Virus record (IMG/VR): IMGVR_UViG_3300024335_000717
Span: 1-32,317 of that record
Length of the DNA stretch: 32,317 nucleotides
Reading direction: 5' to 3' (one strand)
Source of the DNA: a virus
Translations under genes and position numbers: made by a program
Notes under the pieces: model-generated
What the model was told of the DNA's origin: nothing
Seen by the model: only the letters and a program-made list of their open reading frames with translations
The model's database searches: none
Shown: positions 1 to 6,655 of the stretch, one piece after another
Position numbering within the stretch: the stretch's first letter is position 1
Layout: each line of letters opens with the position of its first letter

Positions 1-1
1 G

Positions 2-328
2 TGTTTCTTAAAAGGTATTTTAATGAAATGTAAAGATGTACCGCAATACCAAGAAGGCGTTCCATTTAAAGATGTATTTAAAACCTTTAAAGAAATTAAT
101 CAATTAGAATTAGTAAAACAAGCAGGTGTTAGACAACAATATGTAGACCAAGCAGTATCTTTAAATCTTGCTTTTCCTAAAGAAGCTACACCAAAATGGA
201 TTAACCAAGTTCATTTAGAAGCATGGAAACAAGGAATTAAAACCTTGTATTATATGAGAACTGAATCTGTGTTAAGAGGTGACATTGCTCAAAAGGCAAT
301 GGAAGACTGTATTAGCTGTGACGGATAA
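2..328 (+). CDS. nrdA: Ribonucleotide reductase class I large subunit, C-terminal part (partial at left edge)
   Basis: C-terminal end of the large (alpha) subunit of class Ia ribonucleotide reductase, which reduces ribonucleoside diphosphates to deoxyribonucleotides for phage DNA synthesis. The stretch from SLNLAFPKEAT through QGIKTLYYMRTES is the conserved end of the catalytic barrel, where the LYYMRT tyrosines lie on the radical-transfer route in this family. The protein ends in EDCISCDG; this CxxC pair matches the mobile C-terminal tail that re-reduces the active site. The frame is open upstream of the ATG at 23 to the window edge, so I read it as the 3' end of a longer gene rather than a separate 101-residue protein. 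The AAAAGG before that ATG could suggest a local start, but other genes here do not use Shine-Dalgarno sites. It lies 9 bases before kdsA. Confidence 0.88.
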   Translation, partial: CFLKGILMKCKDVPQYQEGVPFKDVFKTFKEINQLELVKQAGVRQQYVDQAVSLNLAFPKEATPKWINQVHLEAWKQGIKTLYYMRTESVLRGDIAQKAMEDCISCDG

Positions 329-337
329 AAATAAATT

Positions 338-1084
338 ATGAAAGACTATACTTATATACTTGGTCCTTGTAGTATTGAAAACGAGGAAAACTTCTTAACT
401 GTAGCAAAAGCTTTGGATGCTTGGATGGGAAATAAAAATTGGTACTTAAAAGGTTCTTTTGATAAAGCAAACAGAACTTCTATACATTCTGATAGGGGTC
501 CTGGGTTAGAAGAAGGAATGGAAATCATGAGAACTATTAAGCATCATTATCCTAATATTAAAATTGTAACAGATATACATGAAACTAGCCAAGCACTACC
601 GTTATCAGAAGTAGTAGATGTTATTCAAATACCAGCATTCTTATGTAGACAAACTGATCTTTTAATTGAATGTGCTAAAAACTTTAATGTTATTAATATT
701 AAGAAAGGGCAATGGTTATCGGCTGAGGCAATGGAGCATGCAGTTACTAAAATAAAAGAAGTAGATCCAACATGCGAAGTATGGGTAACTGAAAGAGGGT
801 CTAATTTTGGTTATGACAGACTTATTGTAGATTTTAGAGGAGTTGATGTAATGAAACAATTTGCAGATAAAGTTATTTTAGATTGTACTCATTCAACACA
901 AATGGCTGGGGATGGTATAACTGGAGGAAGTCGCAAATTGGCTAAGCAGTATTCACAAGCTGCAAAGATATTTGAATACGATGGAGCTTTTATTGAAACT
1001 CACCCAGATCCAGACAATGCAATATCAGATGCAGGAAGTCAAGTAGAATTAGATTGGTTAATATCTAATATTACAAATATATGA
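338..1084 (+). CDS. kdsA: 3-deoxy-D-manno-octulosonate-8-phosphate synthase (KdsA), metal-dependent type
   Basis: Condenses phosphoenolpyruvate with arabinose-5-phosphate to give Kdo-8-phosphate, the first committed step to Kdo in lipopolysaccharide core or capsule linkers. Family landmarks are all present: LGPCSIEN (8-15), KGSFDKANRTSIHS (38-51), the RGPGLEEG loop, IPAFLCRQTDLL (98-109), TERGSNFGYD and ETHPDPDNA. Cys11, His185, Glu220 and Asp231 sit where Aquifex-type enzymes bind the catalytic metal, so this is the metal-dependent class rather than the E. coli class, which has Asn in place of the Cys. At 248 residues it is somewhat shorter than cellular enzymes (about 260-285), but no motif is missing. 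Its stop overlaps the next start (ATGA at 1081), so the two are probably translated together. No KdsB or KdsC is recognisable in the window, so the product must be used by host enzymes or by phage genes elsewhere. Confidence 0.93.
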   Translation: MKDYTYILGPCSIENEENFLTVAKALDAWMGNKNWYLKGSFDKANRTSIHSDRGPGLEEGMEIMRTIKHHYPNIKIVTDIHETSQALPLSEVVDVIQIPAFLCRQTDLLIECAKNFNVINIKKGQWLSAEAMEHAVTKIKEVDPTCEVWVTERGSNFGYDRLIVDFRGVDVMKQFADKVILDCTHSTQMAGDGITGGSRKLAKQYSQAAKIFEYDGAFIETHPDPDNAISDAGSQVELDWLISNITNI

Positions 1085-2154
1085 ATTTAGCAAACATATT
1101 ATCAGAAAGTCTTAAATCTGAGAATAATGTTTATTTTCATATTGAGGATTTAGTTGAATGGTCTAAGAAGGTTATATCTAAAGGGCACGTTGAATATACT
1201 ACAAATAAAGAAGGTGAAGTAATTTCCTATGTAGCTTATTACAAAAACAAAGAAAGTTATTTTATTACAATGGTTTGGACTCACCCTGATTATAGAGGTA
1301 AAGGTCTTTCGAAAAAAATTATTAAAGATATTGTAAATTCTACCGAATTACCTATAGACTTAGAAGTTCATAAAGATAACCCTGCTTACAATTTATATAG
1401 GTTATTAAAATTTGAAACTATTGATTTTCGTGGTGATCAAATAATAATAATGAGAAGGTGTAAGAAGTTAGCTATAATGCAACCTTATATCTTTCCTTAT
1501 GTAGGTTACTTTAGTTTAATTAATTCATCTGATAAAATTTTATTTTATGATGATGTTAACTTTATTAAAAGAGGATGGATTCATAGGCAAAGAATTCTTA
1601 TAAACGGTAAGGATCATTTATTTACCATTCCTTTAAACAAACCATCACAGAATAAAAAGATAAATCAAATAGAAATATCTGAAAATGAAAGCAGGTTAAA
1701 AATCATAAAGAGTATTGAAGGTGCGTATAAAAAGGCACCATACTTTAAAGAAGTTTTTCCAATTATTGAAAAAGTTATATTAGGCAAGTATACTCATATT
1801 GATGAAATGGCTATATCTTCTTTAGTTGCAGTATGTAAATATTTAAACTTAGAGATTAATTATGATAGGACATCAAAGGCTGATCCTGGTTCTCAAGGTC
1901 AAGAAAAATGTGAAAGGTTAGCATCTATAACAAAAACATTAGGTTTTTCTAATTATGTAAATGTAATAAATGATATGTATGATAAGGAAACTTTTAAATC
2001 AAAGAATGTTAATTTATTTTTTAATGATCATAAAATAAAATCATACAACCAATTCGGTAAACCTTTCGTATCTCATCTATCAATTATTGATGTTTTAATG
2101 TTTAATTCAATAAGAGACACTAAGAAATTAATATTATCATATCATATCATTTAA
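1081..2154 (+). CDS. GNAT acetyltransferase-WbqC-like two-domain protein
   Basis: Two-domain protein of 357 residues. Residues about 1-123 read as a GNAT N-acyltransferase: HPDYRGKGLSKKIIKD is the acetyl-CoA pyrophosphate-binding signature (R/Q-x-x-G-x-G/A), followed by a typical C-terminal part containing NPAYNLYRLLKFE. Residues about 128-357 match the WbqC-like family found in O-antigen and capsule clusters, beginning LAIMQPYIFPYVGYFSLI and continuing with the DDVNFIKRGWIHRQRIL block. WbqC chemistry is not established as far as I know; the pairing suggests acylation of an amino-sugar or amino-acyl group on a glycan. It overlaps kdsA by 4 bases. An in-frame ATG at 1450 (Met124), after an A-rich stretch, lies at the domain junction and might yield the WbqC domain alone, but this is weak. 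Domain calls are fairly firm, function is inferred. Confidence 0.8.
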   Translation: MNLANILSESLKSENNVYFHIEDLVEWSKKVISKGHVEYTTNKEGEVISYVAYYKNKESYFITMVWTHPDYRGKGLSKKIIKDIVNSTELPIDLEVHKDNPAYNLYRLLKFETIDFRGDQIIIMRRCKKLAIMQPYIFPYVGYFSLINSSDKILFYDDVNFIKRGWIHRQRILINGKDHLFTIPLNKPSQNKKINQIEISENESRLKIIKSIEGAYKKAPYFKEVFPIIEKVILGKYTHIDEMAISSLVAVCKYLNLEINYDRTSKADPGSQGQEKCERLASITKTLGFSNYVNVINDMYDKETFKSKNVNLFFNDHKIKSYNQFGKPFVSHLSIIDVLMFNSIRDTKKLILSYHII

Positions 2155-2158
2155 TGAA

Positions 2159-2170
2159 TATATAATAAAA
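2159..2170 (+). promoter_or_regulatory. TATATAATAAAA box upstream of the GT2 gene
   Basis: AT-rich box TATATAATAAAA ending 13 bases before the start codon at 2184. It resembles the T4 late promoter core (TATAAATA) and similar boxes before other genes here. The upstream TTAAAC box seen at the replication genes is absent. The call rests on recurrence and position only. Confidence 0.4.
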
Positions 2171-2183
2171 TTAGAAAACCAAT

Positions 2184-3071
2184 ATGTTACAGTCATATGA
2201 TACTTACTTATTACTAGAATCTTTTATTGATGATAAAAACTTTGAAATCTTAAATGAAAAGAATCTCTCTAGCAAGATTAACAATGATATAAAATTTGCT
2301 GTAGTTATGCCAACTTATAAAATTAAGAGTGATGCAGGTGTACATAAGACAAGAGCAAATCATATGTCTTCGGTTGATGTTCTTAAGGATTCTTTAGGAT
2401 CTATTAAAAATCAAAAATTTAAAAATTGGAAATTATTTATAGTCGGTGATAAGTATGAAGAAGATCAAGAATTAAAAGATTTACTATCTTCTATGTTTAA
2501 GCCTGGTCAATATGAATATTTTAATTTACCTAAACCTGGTGAAAGAGAATCTAATATATCTTCAGAAGAAAAGAGATTAACCGGAGGAATTAAAGCAGTT
2601 AATAAAGGATTAGATATGGCAGCATCTGCAGGTTTTGATTATGTTACAAGATTAGATCATGATGACAAATGGGCACCTAATCATTTAGAGCTTTTAGCAA
2701 AAGCATATTCACAATTTCCTAACCTAGGATTTGTATTTACACAAGGTAAGAAAAAGATAGATGCTACTAATTCTTCTGGTGGTTATATGATGATGCCTGA
2801 TGCGACTCCTGAATTAGATATTAATAATAAAGGTTATGCAACTGGTCAAACCGCTGCTAGTTCCGTTTCATGGTGTCCTAAGCTAATAGGTAAATTTAAA
2901 TACCGAGATGCATCAGCACAAAAAGGAAGTGAACCAAAACAAAAGAAAACTATTGCTGGTGATGTTGACTTATTTCAACGAATGATGAAAGCAATAAAAG
3001 ACAAAGAACATAAATACATGTTTATACCTAAGATGACTGTATATCACAGAAACAGAAAAGGTAAATTTTAA
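2184..3071 (+). CDS. Glycosyltransferase family 2 (GT-A fold)
   Basis: Inverting GT-A glycosyltransferase of 295 residues, expected to move a sugar from a nucleotide-sugar donor to a glycan acceptor. After a roughly 35-residue N-terminal extension the GT2 pattern begins at FAVVMPTYKIKSD, followed by the LKDSLGSIKNQKFKNWKLFIVGD unit (donor-binding beta-alpha-beta). GGIKAVNKGLDMA comes before RLDHDDKW (156-163), whose Asp residues 158-161 are the DxD-type metal/nucleotide site. A C-terminal part with AGDVDLFQRMMKA fits the acceptor/catalytic-base region (ED/DxD-like). No membrane segment is visible, so it is probably a soluble cytoplasmic enzyme. Donor and acceptor cannot be predicted. Its leader carries a TATATAATAAAA box, so it may start its own transcript after the kdsA pair. 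Confidence 0.8.
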   Translation: MLQSYDTYLLLESFIDDKNFEILNEKNLSSKINNDIKFAVVMPTYKIKSDAGVHKTRANHMSSVDVLKDSLGSIKNQKFKNWKLFIVGDKYEEDQELKDLLSSMFKPGQYEYFNLPKPGERESNISSEEKRLTGGIKAVNKGLDMAASAGFDYVTRLDHDDKWAPNHLELLAKAYSQFPNLGFVFTQGKKKIDATNSSGGYMMMPDATPELDINNKGYATGQTAASSVSWCPKLIGKFKYRDASAQKGSEPKQKKTIAGDVDLFQRMMKAIKDKEHKYMFIPKMTVYHRNRKGKF

Positions 3072-3076
3072 GTGAA

Positions 3077-3088
3077 TATATATTAAAA
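3077..3088 (+). promoter_or_regulatory. TATATATTAAAA box upstream of the histone-like gene
   Basis: AT-rich box just after the GT2 stop codon, 18 bases before the start at 3107, of the same general type as other TATATAA boxes here. With the terminator at 3303 it would delimit a single-gene transcript for the H1-like protein. Supported by position and recurrence only. Confidence 0.35.
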
Positions 3089-3106
3089 CAATAAAAAATA
3101 ACTATT

Positions 3107-3283
3107 ATGGAAAAATTTGAAGAAATCAAAGCTCTTATTGAATCAGTAGGAGAAGACGTAGATAAATTCTATGTGAAGGGAAACAAGGCTGCAGCTGTTA
3201 GAATTAGAAAAGCAATGCAAGATGTTAAAAATTTAGCACAAGAAGTAAGACTACACGTCCAAGAGACAAAGAACAATATGTAA
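3107..3283 (+). CDS. Histone H1-like DNA-binding protein
   Basis: A 58-residue basic, helical protein starting MEKFEEIKALIESVGEDVDK. The core FYVKGNKAAAVRIRKAMQDV, followed by KNLAQEVR, matches the short histone H1-like (Hc1-type) proteins that many Bacteroidota encode. In that family an acidic N-terminal helix precedes a K/G-N-x-A-A-x-R-x-R-K-A-M-Q helix thought to bind DNA. The usual Lys/Ala-rich tail is missing; the protein ends QETKNNM. It has a TATATATT box upstream and a strong intrinsic terminator 20 bases downstream, so it is probably transcribed as a single gene. It could help package or protect phage DNA, or act on the host nucleoid; no role is shown. Its presence also supports a Bacteroidota host. 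Confidence 0.78.
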   Translation: MEKFEEIKALIESVGEDVDKFYVKGNKAAAVRIRKAMQDVKNLAQEVRLHVQETKNNM

Positions 3284-3302
3284 TTTTACATAACTTCTAT
3301 TT

Positions 3303-3336
3303 AAAAGGACTATCTTTAACTAGGTAGTCCTTTTTG
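3303..3336 (+). terminator. Intrinsic terminator after the histone-like gene
   Basis: Arms AAAAGGACTATCT (3303-3315) and AGGTAGTCCTTTT (3322-3334) pair over 13 base pairs with one G-U, around a 6-base loop, and run into a T tract. It separates the GT2/H1 block from the HAD operon. Confidence 0.85.
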
Positions 3337-3359
3337 TTTGTATAATGTCCTGTTATACT

Positions 3360-3394
3360 TGAAACTTTTTTAAAAACTTCTATATAATAATAAA
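3360..3394 (+). promoter_or_regulatory. Two-part promoter-like element before the HAD operon
   Basis: TGAAACTT box starting at 3360 and TATAATAATAAA starting at 3383, 23 bases apart. The same spacing occurs before the clamp, polymerase, uvsX and gene 55. The upstream box matches the TTAAAC consensus at five of six positions. It lies directly downstream of a terminator and 13 bases before the start codon at 3408, as expected for the promoter of the HAD-kinase-nucleotidyltransferase operon. Confidence 0.6.
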
Positions 3395-3407
3395 TCAAAC
3401 AGATTAT

Positions 3408-3959
3408 ATGGAAAGGTGCTTAATATTAGATTTTGACGATACTTTAGTTTCTACTATAGAAACCCACGCAGATTCATGGAGGCATGCACTAGAAAGAGTC
3501 TTAAACCGAGATATACCGCTAAGTACTATAATGGCGGATATTAATTATGGAATGGATGTTCTATTAAAAAAGTATCAATTATCAGAAAAGGAATCTGAAT
3601 TAGCACAAGATTATAAAAGAGAAATATTTTCTAAAAATCTTTATAAAACAAAAGTTAATCAATTACTATTATGGGTAATTAAAAATTCTCAATTTGATAA
3701 GGTTATTATAGCATCTAATTCTTCTAGAGAAAACGTAGATAGAATTATGGCTTATCATAATATTAATCATAATTTATTTGATCTAATTGTAACAAGAGAT
3801 AATGTTTTAAACAAAAAGCCACATTCTGATATGGCAGATTTAATATTTAAAACATTTCCTGAATATGAACCAACTGATTTTTTAATGGTTGGTGATTCAG
3901 AAGTAGATTCAACATTCGCACTTAAAAACAAAATGAAATGCATACTGGTAAAGTTTTAG
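3408..3959 (+). CDS. HAD-superfamily phosphatase
   Basis: Haloacid dehalogenase-type hydrolase of 183 residues, most likely a small-molecule phosphatase. Motif I is LDFDDTL (nucleophile Asp8, acid/base Asp10); motif II is IIASNSSR (Ser/Thr-type); the motif III lysine is in NKKPHSDM; motif IV is VGDSEVDS with the Mg-binding Asp. Helical sequence between motifs I and II is the small alpha-helical (C1) cap seen in phosphoglycolate-phosphatase-like enzymes. KdsC, which would act directly after KdsA, is capless and has a different motif I, so this is probably not KdsC. The gene overlaps the kinase gene by 22 bases and heads a coupled HAD, kinase, nucleotidyltransferase set. That set suggests a pathway making an activated (NDP-linked) building block. 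Confidence 0.85.
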   Translation: MERCLILDFDDTLVSTIETHADSWRHALERVLNRDIPLSTIMADINYGMDVLLKKYQLSEKESELAQDYKREIFSKNLYKTKVNQLLLWVIKNSQFDKVIIASNSSRENVDRIMAYHNINHNLFDLIVTRDNVLNKKPHSDMADLIFKTFPEYEPTDFLMVGDSEVDSTFALKNKMKCILVKF

Positions 3960-4684
3960 TAGGAAATAGTGGAGACAGAGTATATCTCCAGGATAACAAA
4001 GTTATCAAAGAAGCAGGTGTTTATCCTATAAAGTTTAAACAACAAATGGATTGGTTACAAAATTGTACTCATCCTAATTTTATAAAGATTAAGCCTATTT
4101 CAGATACCTCATTTGAAATGAAAAAGCATCCTACTTGGTATGATAAAATCTGTGAACAACCTTTGATTAAATCAATTGATCAATTAGACGATCTCATTCA
4201 TATAATAAATGACTTTGATGGTTATGGTGCTGATGTAGATGTAAGATCTTATTTAGATAAATTAGAAGGTAGGACTGGGTATAAATATGAAGGTGAATTA
4301 AATGCATCATCCGGTTGGGGATTTGTACATGGAGATTTAACGGTAAGTAATATCTTATATGATAATGATTTTATTTTTATTGACCCACGAGGTACTGAAG
4401 AACAGAATTATTATGATTATGGAAAACTGATGCAATCCTTTGTAATGAAATATGAGGCCCATATATACAATGAAAGGAATTCCAAATACCTTAAGTTCTG
4501 TAGAGAAGCAGAAAACATAATGTATGAATGGTACGATGAATATCAATTAAAATTCTTTTTAGCGGTCCACTTATTAGGTGCAGTGCCTTTCTTTGAATTA
4601 AATGAAAGATATGAATTAGCTGGTATGTTCCTTAAAAAAGGCCATGAATTATTTGACGAATTAGAAATTAAATATAGCAAATGA
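3938..4684 (+). CDS. APH/choline-kinase-type small-molecule kinase
   Basis: Protein of 248 residues with the phosphotransferase core of the aminoglycoside/choline kinase superfamily. FVHGDLTVSNIL (129-140) is the Brenner motif, with catalytic Asp133 and Asn138. FIDPRGT (147-153) carries the metal-binding Asp149, and YYDYGKLMQSF follows as in capsule-cluster members of this family. The N-terminal lobe is short: GNSGDRVYLQDNKVIKEAG looks like a reduced nucleotide loop with Lys24. It overlaps the HAD gene by 22 bases and the nucleotidyltransferase by 4 (ATGA), so the three are made together. Phosphorylation of a sugar, amino alcohol or polyol before nucleotide activation is a reasonable inference; the substrate is unknown. 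An antibiotic-resistance role is unlikely in this setting. Confidence 0.75.
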   Translation: MHTGKVLVGNSGDRVYLQDNKVIKEAGVYPIKFKQQMDWLQNCTHPNFIKIKPISDTSFEMKKHPTWYDKICEQPLIKSIDQLDDLIHIINDFDGYGADVDVRSYLDKLEGRTGYKYEGELNASSGWGFVHGDLTVSNILYDNDFIFIDPRGTEEQNYYDYGKLMQSFVMKYEAHIYNERNSKYLKFCREAENIMYEWYDEYQLKFFLAVHLLGAVPFFELNERYELAGMFLKKGHELFDELEIKYSK

Positions 4685-5388
4685 GCAGAGTAAGAAAAGC
4701 AATAATCTTAGCAGCCGGAAGGTCTACTAGGTATGGATCAAATAAACTTATAGATCCAATTTTAGGAAAATCAACAATTCAGTACTGTATTGAATTCTGT
4801 ATTGAGAATGGAATAGAGGATGCATATGTTACTATAAGCAAATCTGACTTCTTTTTTAAGAATAGGAATACAAAGTTATCTCATCCTATTATTGAAAGCT
4901 TATCTAAGTATAAAGAAAAGATAAACATTTGTTATGAATTCCAAAAAGATGATGAATATGGACCGGGAGCTGCAATTAAAGCATGGGAAGGTAAATTTTA
5001 TGAACCTTTCTTATGTCTCTTTGGTGACAATTATTATCAAGGTAATATTGGTTTAGAATACCATGATCCAAATAACACTGTTGTTACTTATAAAGATTAT
5101 GAAACTAGAGCAAGAAATTTACAACTTGCTACTATCCTAGAGGATGTAGTTATTGAAAAGCCTCATGGTGTAGTGAGCGGTAGATATTTTTGTGGATATA
5201 TGATATTTGGTAAAGAGGCTTTTGATAACTTAAGCAGTATTAAATTATCAAATAGAAATGAATATGAAATTACTCATCTTATAAACTCGATGGATAATTT
5301 GAAATTTGAAGAATTAAATATATGTTGGTATGATTTAACATACGAACAAGATAAACAAGTAATAGAAGATATTATTCAAAATTGTTAA
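4681..5388 (+). CDS. Sugar (or polyol) phosphate nucleotidyltransferase
   Basis: NTP-transferase family protein of 235 residues. AIILAAGRSTRYG (7-19) is the nucleotide-binding signature, followed by the conserved lysine in SNKLIDPILGKS. YGPGAAIKAWEG and LCLFGDNYYQGN give the base/sugar-binding region and a metal-binding Asp. The length fits single-domain sugar-1-phosphate nucleotidyltransferases or LicC/HddC-type enzymes and is shorter than RfbA-type enzymes (about 290). The N-terminus does not resemble KdsB, so I do not assign CMP-Kdo synthesis. Coupled to the kinase upstream (ATGA), it would activate the kinase or phosphatase product for a neighbouring glycosyltransferase. The next gene begins one base after its stop. 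Confidence 0.85.
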   Translation: MSRVRKAIILAAGRSTRYGSNKLIDPILGKSTIQYCIEFCIENGIEDAYVTISKSDFFFKNRNTKLSHPIIESLSKYKEKINICYEFQKDDEYGPGAAIKAWEGKFYEPFLCLFGDNYYQGNIGLEYHDPNNTVVTYKDYETRARNLQLATILEDVVIEKPHGVVSGRYFCGYMIFGKEAFDNLSSIKLSNRNEYEITHLINSMDNLKFEELNICWYDLTYEQDKQVIEDIIQNC

Positions 5389-5389
5389 T

Positions 5390-6655
5390 ATGAAAGAGAA
5401 TGTAAAAAAGATTGGTTTTTTTAAATTAGGTAAAGCCATAAAGTTTAACGAAAACAGTTGGAGTGCAATCGGTGGAGATTGTGAACCTAAGCAATTAATT
5501 TGCTCAATTGCAAACCGAAACCCTAATATTGAATATTGGTTATTAAGCCCAAATGATTTAGGTAAGTTTAGAGCAAAACAAAAACCTAAAGTAGCTTCAT
5601 TATTTGGACCTCCACCTACTGATGATCCAATAGTTCCTAATAATATTAAGGAGTTTCATTCAACTATGAAAGAGAGAAAGTCTACGGATGAAACTGTTGA
5701 AATTATTCAAGGTTTAGATTTAGATTTTATTTTCTTTTATACTGGTCCAACAAGTACCGTTAATATTCCAGAATATATTAATAAGAAAGATGGTACTGGT
5801 CAAGTTAAATCATTAGACTTCTTTAAGTATTATGCAGCTCCTATTATTAAATCGATGAATGAGTTGGAAAAGAAAGTTCCTATTGTAGGTTTACTTGTTG
5901 ATAACCGATACGTTCTTGCATGTAAGGATTGGGGAATTAATAATAGACCAACTTATTACTTGGCACAAAATACCTTTACTAAAGAAGAGCAATATTTCTG
6001 CAATCCACCACTAAGAGATGTTAAGACTATTACATCAACTTATGAATATTCCGGTATTGAAACAGTATTCTTATTAGATAAGAAAAGATATAATACCGAT
6101 GAATTATTTAAAATGAAGAAGACTGATTCATTTATGATGCTACAGAATCAAGGTAAAGGATCAGGTGGAATGGACCGATGGGATCCAGTAAAAGAGTACA
6201 TTGTAGATCAAAATATTGAAACTGATATTTATGGAAAATGGGACGATGAGATTAAGGAAAAATATCCTAAATGGTTTAAAGGTGAAACCAGGATTGAAAC
6301 AATGACTGATGAACTACTCAGTACCAAATATACATTCTGTGTTCCTATTAAAGAAGGTATGGTCACTTCTAAATATGCGGAAATGTTGCATTATGGTATA
6401 ATACCTTTCTTACACCCATCTTACGACACTGACTTTAATGTGTTTCCTGAAGGTCACTTCATTAGATGTAAATCACCAGAAGATCTTAAAAAGAAAATTG
6501 AATTCTTAAATGCAAACCCAGAGCATTATAAGAAATTATTTTACAATCTCCAAGAAAAGTATCTTAAAGATTCTTATTATACCGGAGAACATGTAGATAA
6601 CAAAATCTGGGAAGCTTATGAACTTGTAACAAAAACTGAAACAATAAATGTATAA
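5390..6655 (+). CDS. Putative GT-B-type glycosyltransferase
   Basis: Protein of 421 residues with no family I can name firmly. The N-terminal half has a Rossmann-like arrangement (KKIGFFKLGKAIKF; later LDFIFFYTGPTST and VPIVGLLVDNRY). The C-terminal half contains LLSTKYTFCVPIKEGMVTSK, EMLHYGIIPFLHPSYDTD and HFIRCKSPEDLKKKIEFL. This is the donor-site layout of GT-B glycosyltransferases (E-x-L-x-x-G-x-x-P-x-x), ending in the usual C-terminal helix that crosses back. It lies directly after the nucleotidyltransferase and overlaps the epimerase by 8 bases, so it plausibly uses their nucleotide sugar. The acceptor could be a surface glycan, a virion protein or modified DNA, given the methyltransferase two genes downstream. 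The fold call is moderate, the acceptor is open. Confidence 0.55.
   Translation: MKENVKKIGFFKLGKAIKFNENSWSAIGGDCEPKQLICSIANRNPNIEYWLLSPNDLGKFRAKQKPKVASLFGPPPTDDPIVPNNIKEFHSTMKERKSTDETVEIIQGLDLDFIFFYTGPTSTVNIPEYINKKDGTGQVKSLDFFKYYAAPIIKSMNELEKKVPIVGLLVDNRYVLACKDWGINNRPTYYLAQNTFTKEEQYFCNPPLRDVKTITSTYEYSGIETVFLLDKKRYNTDELFKMKKTDSFMMLQNQGKGSGGMDRWDPVKEYIVDQNIETDIYGKWDDEIKEKYPKWFKGETRIETMTDELLSTKYTFCVPIKEGMVTSKYAEMLHYGIIPFLHPSYDTDFNVFPEGHFIRCKSPEDLKKKIEFLNANPEHYKKLFYNLQEKYLKDSYYTGEHVDNKIWEAYELVTKTETINV

Noticed and set aside
23-328. Independent 101-residue gene starting at ATG 23 with AAAAGG as ribosome site
   Set aside because: The frame is open to the window edge, the sequence is the C-terminal end of a much longer reductase, and genes here do not use Shine-Dalgarno sites.
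2131-2166. ATCAT short tandem repeat near the end of the GNAT-WbqC gene as a regulatory repeat
   Set aside because: Only about three 5-base units, partly coding, and easily explained by AT-rich sequence.
3408-3959. HAD protein as KdsC (Kdo-8-phosphate phosphatase)
   Set aside because: KdsC is capless with a different motif I; this protein has helical cap sequence between motifs I and II, as in phosphoglycolate-phosphatase-like enzymes.
3938-4684. Aminoglycoside resistance gene
   Set aside because: The APH-like kinase core is shared by many small-molecule kinases, and overlap with a phosphatase and nucleotidyltransferase points to biosynthesis.
4681-5388. Nucleotidyltransferase as KdsB (CMP-Kdo synthetase)
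   Set aside because: The N-terminal LAAGRSTRYG...K signature is the sugar-1-phosphate nucleotidyltransferase type, not the P-A-R-x-x-S-x-R type of KdsB.
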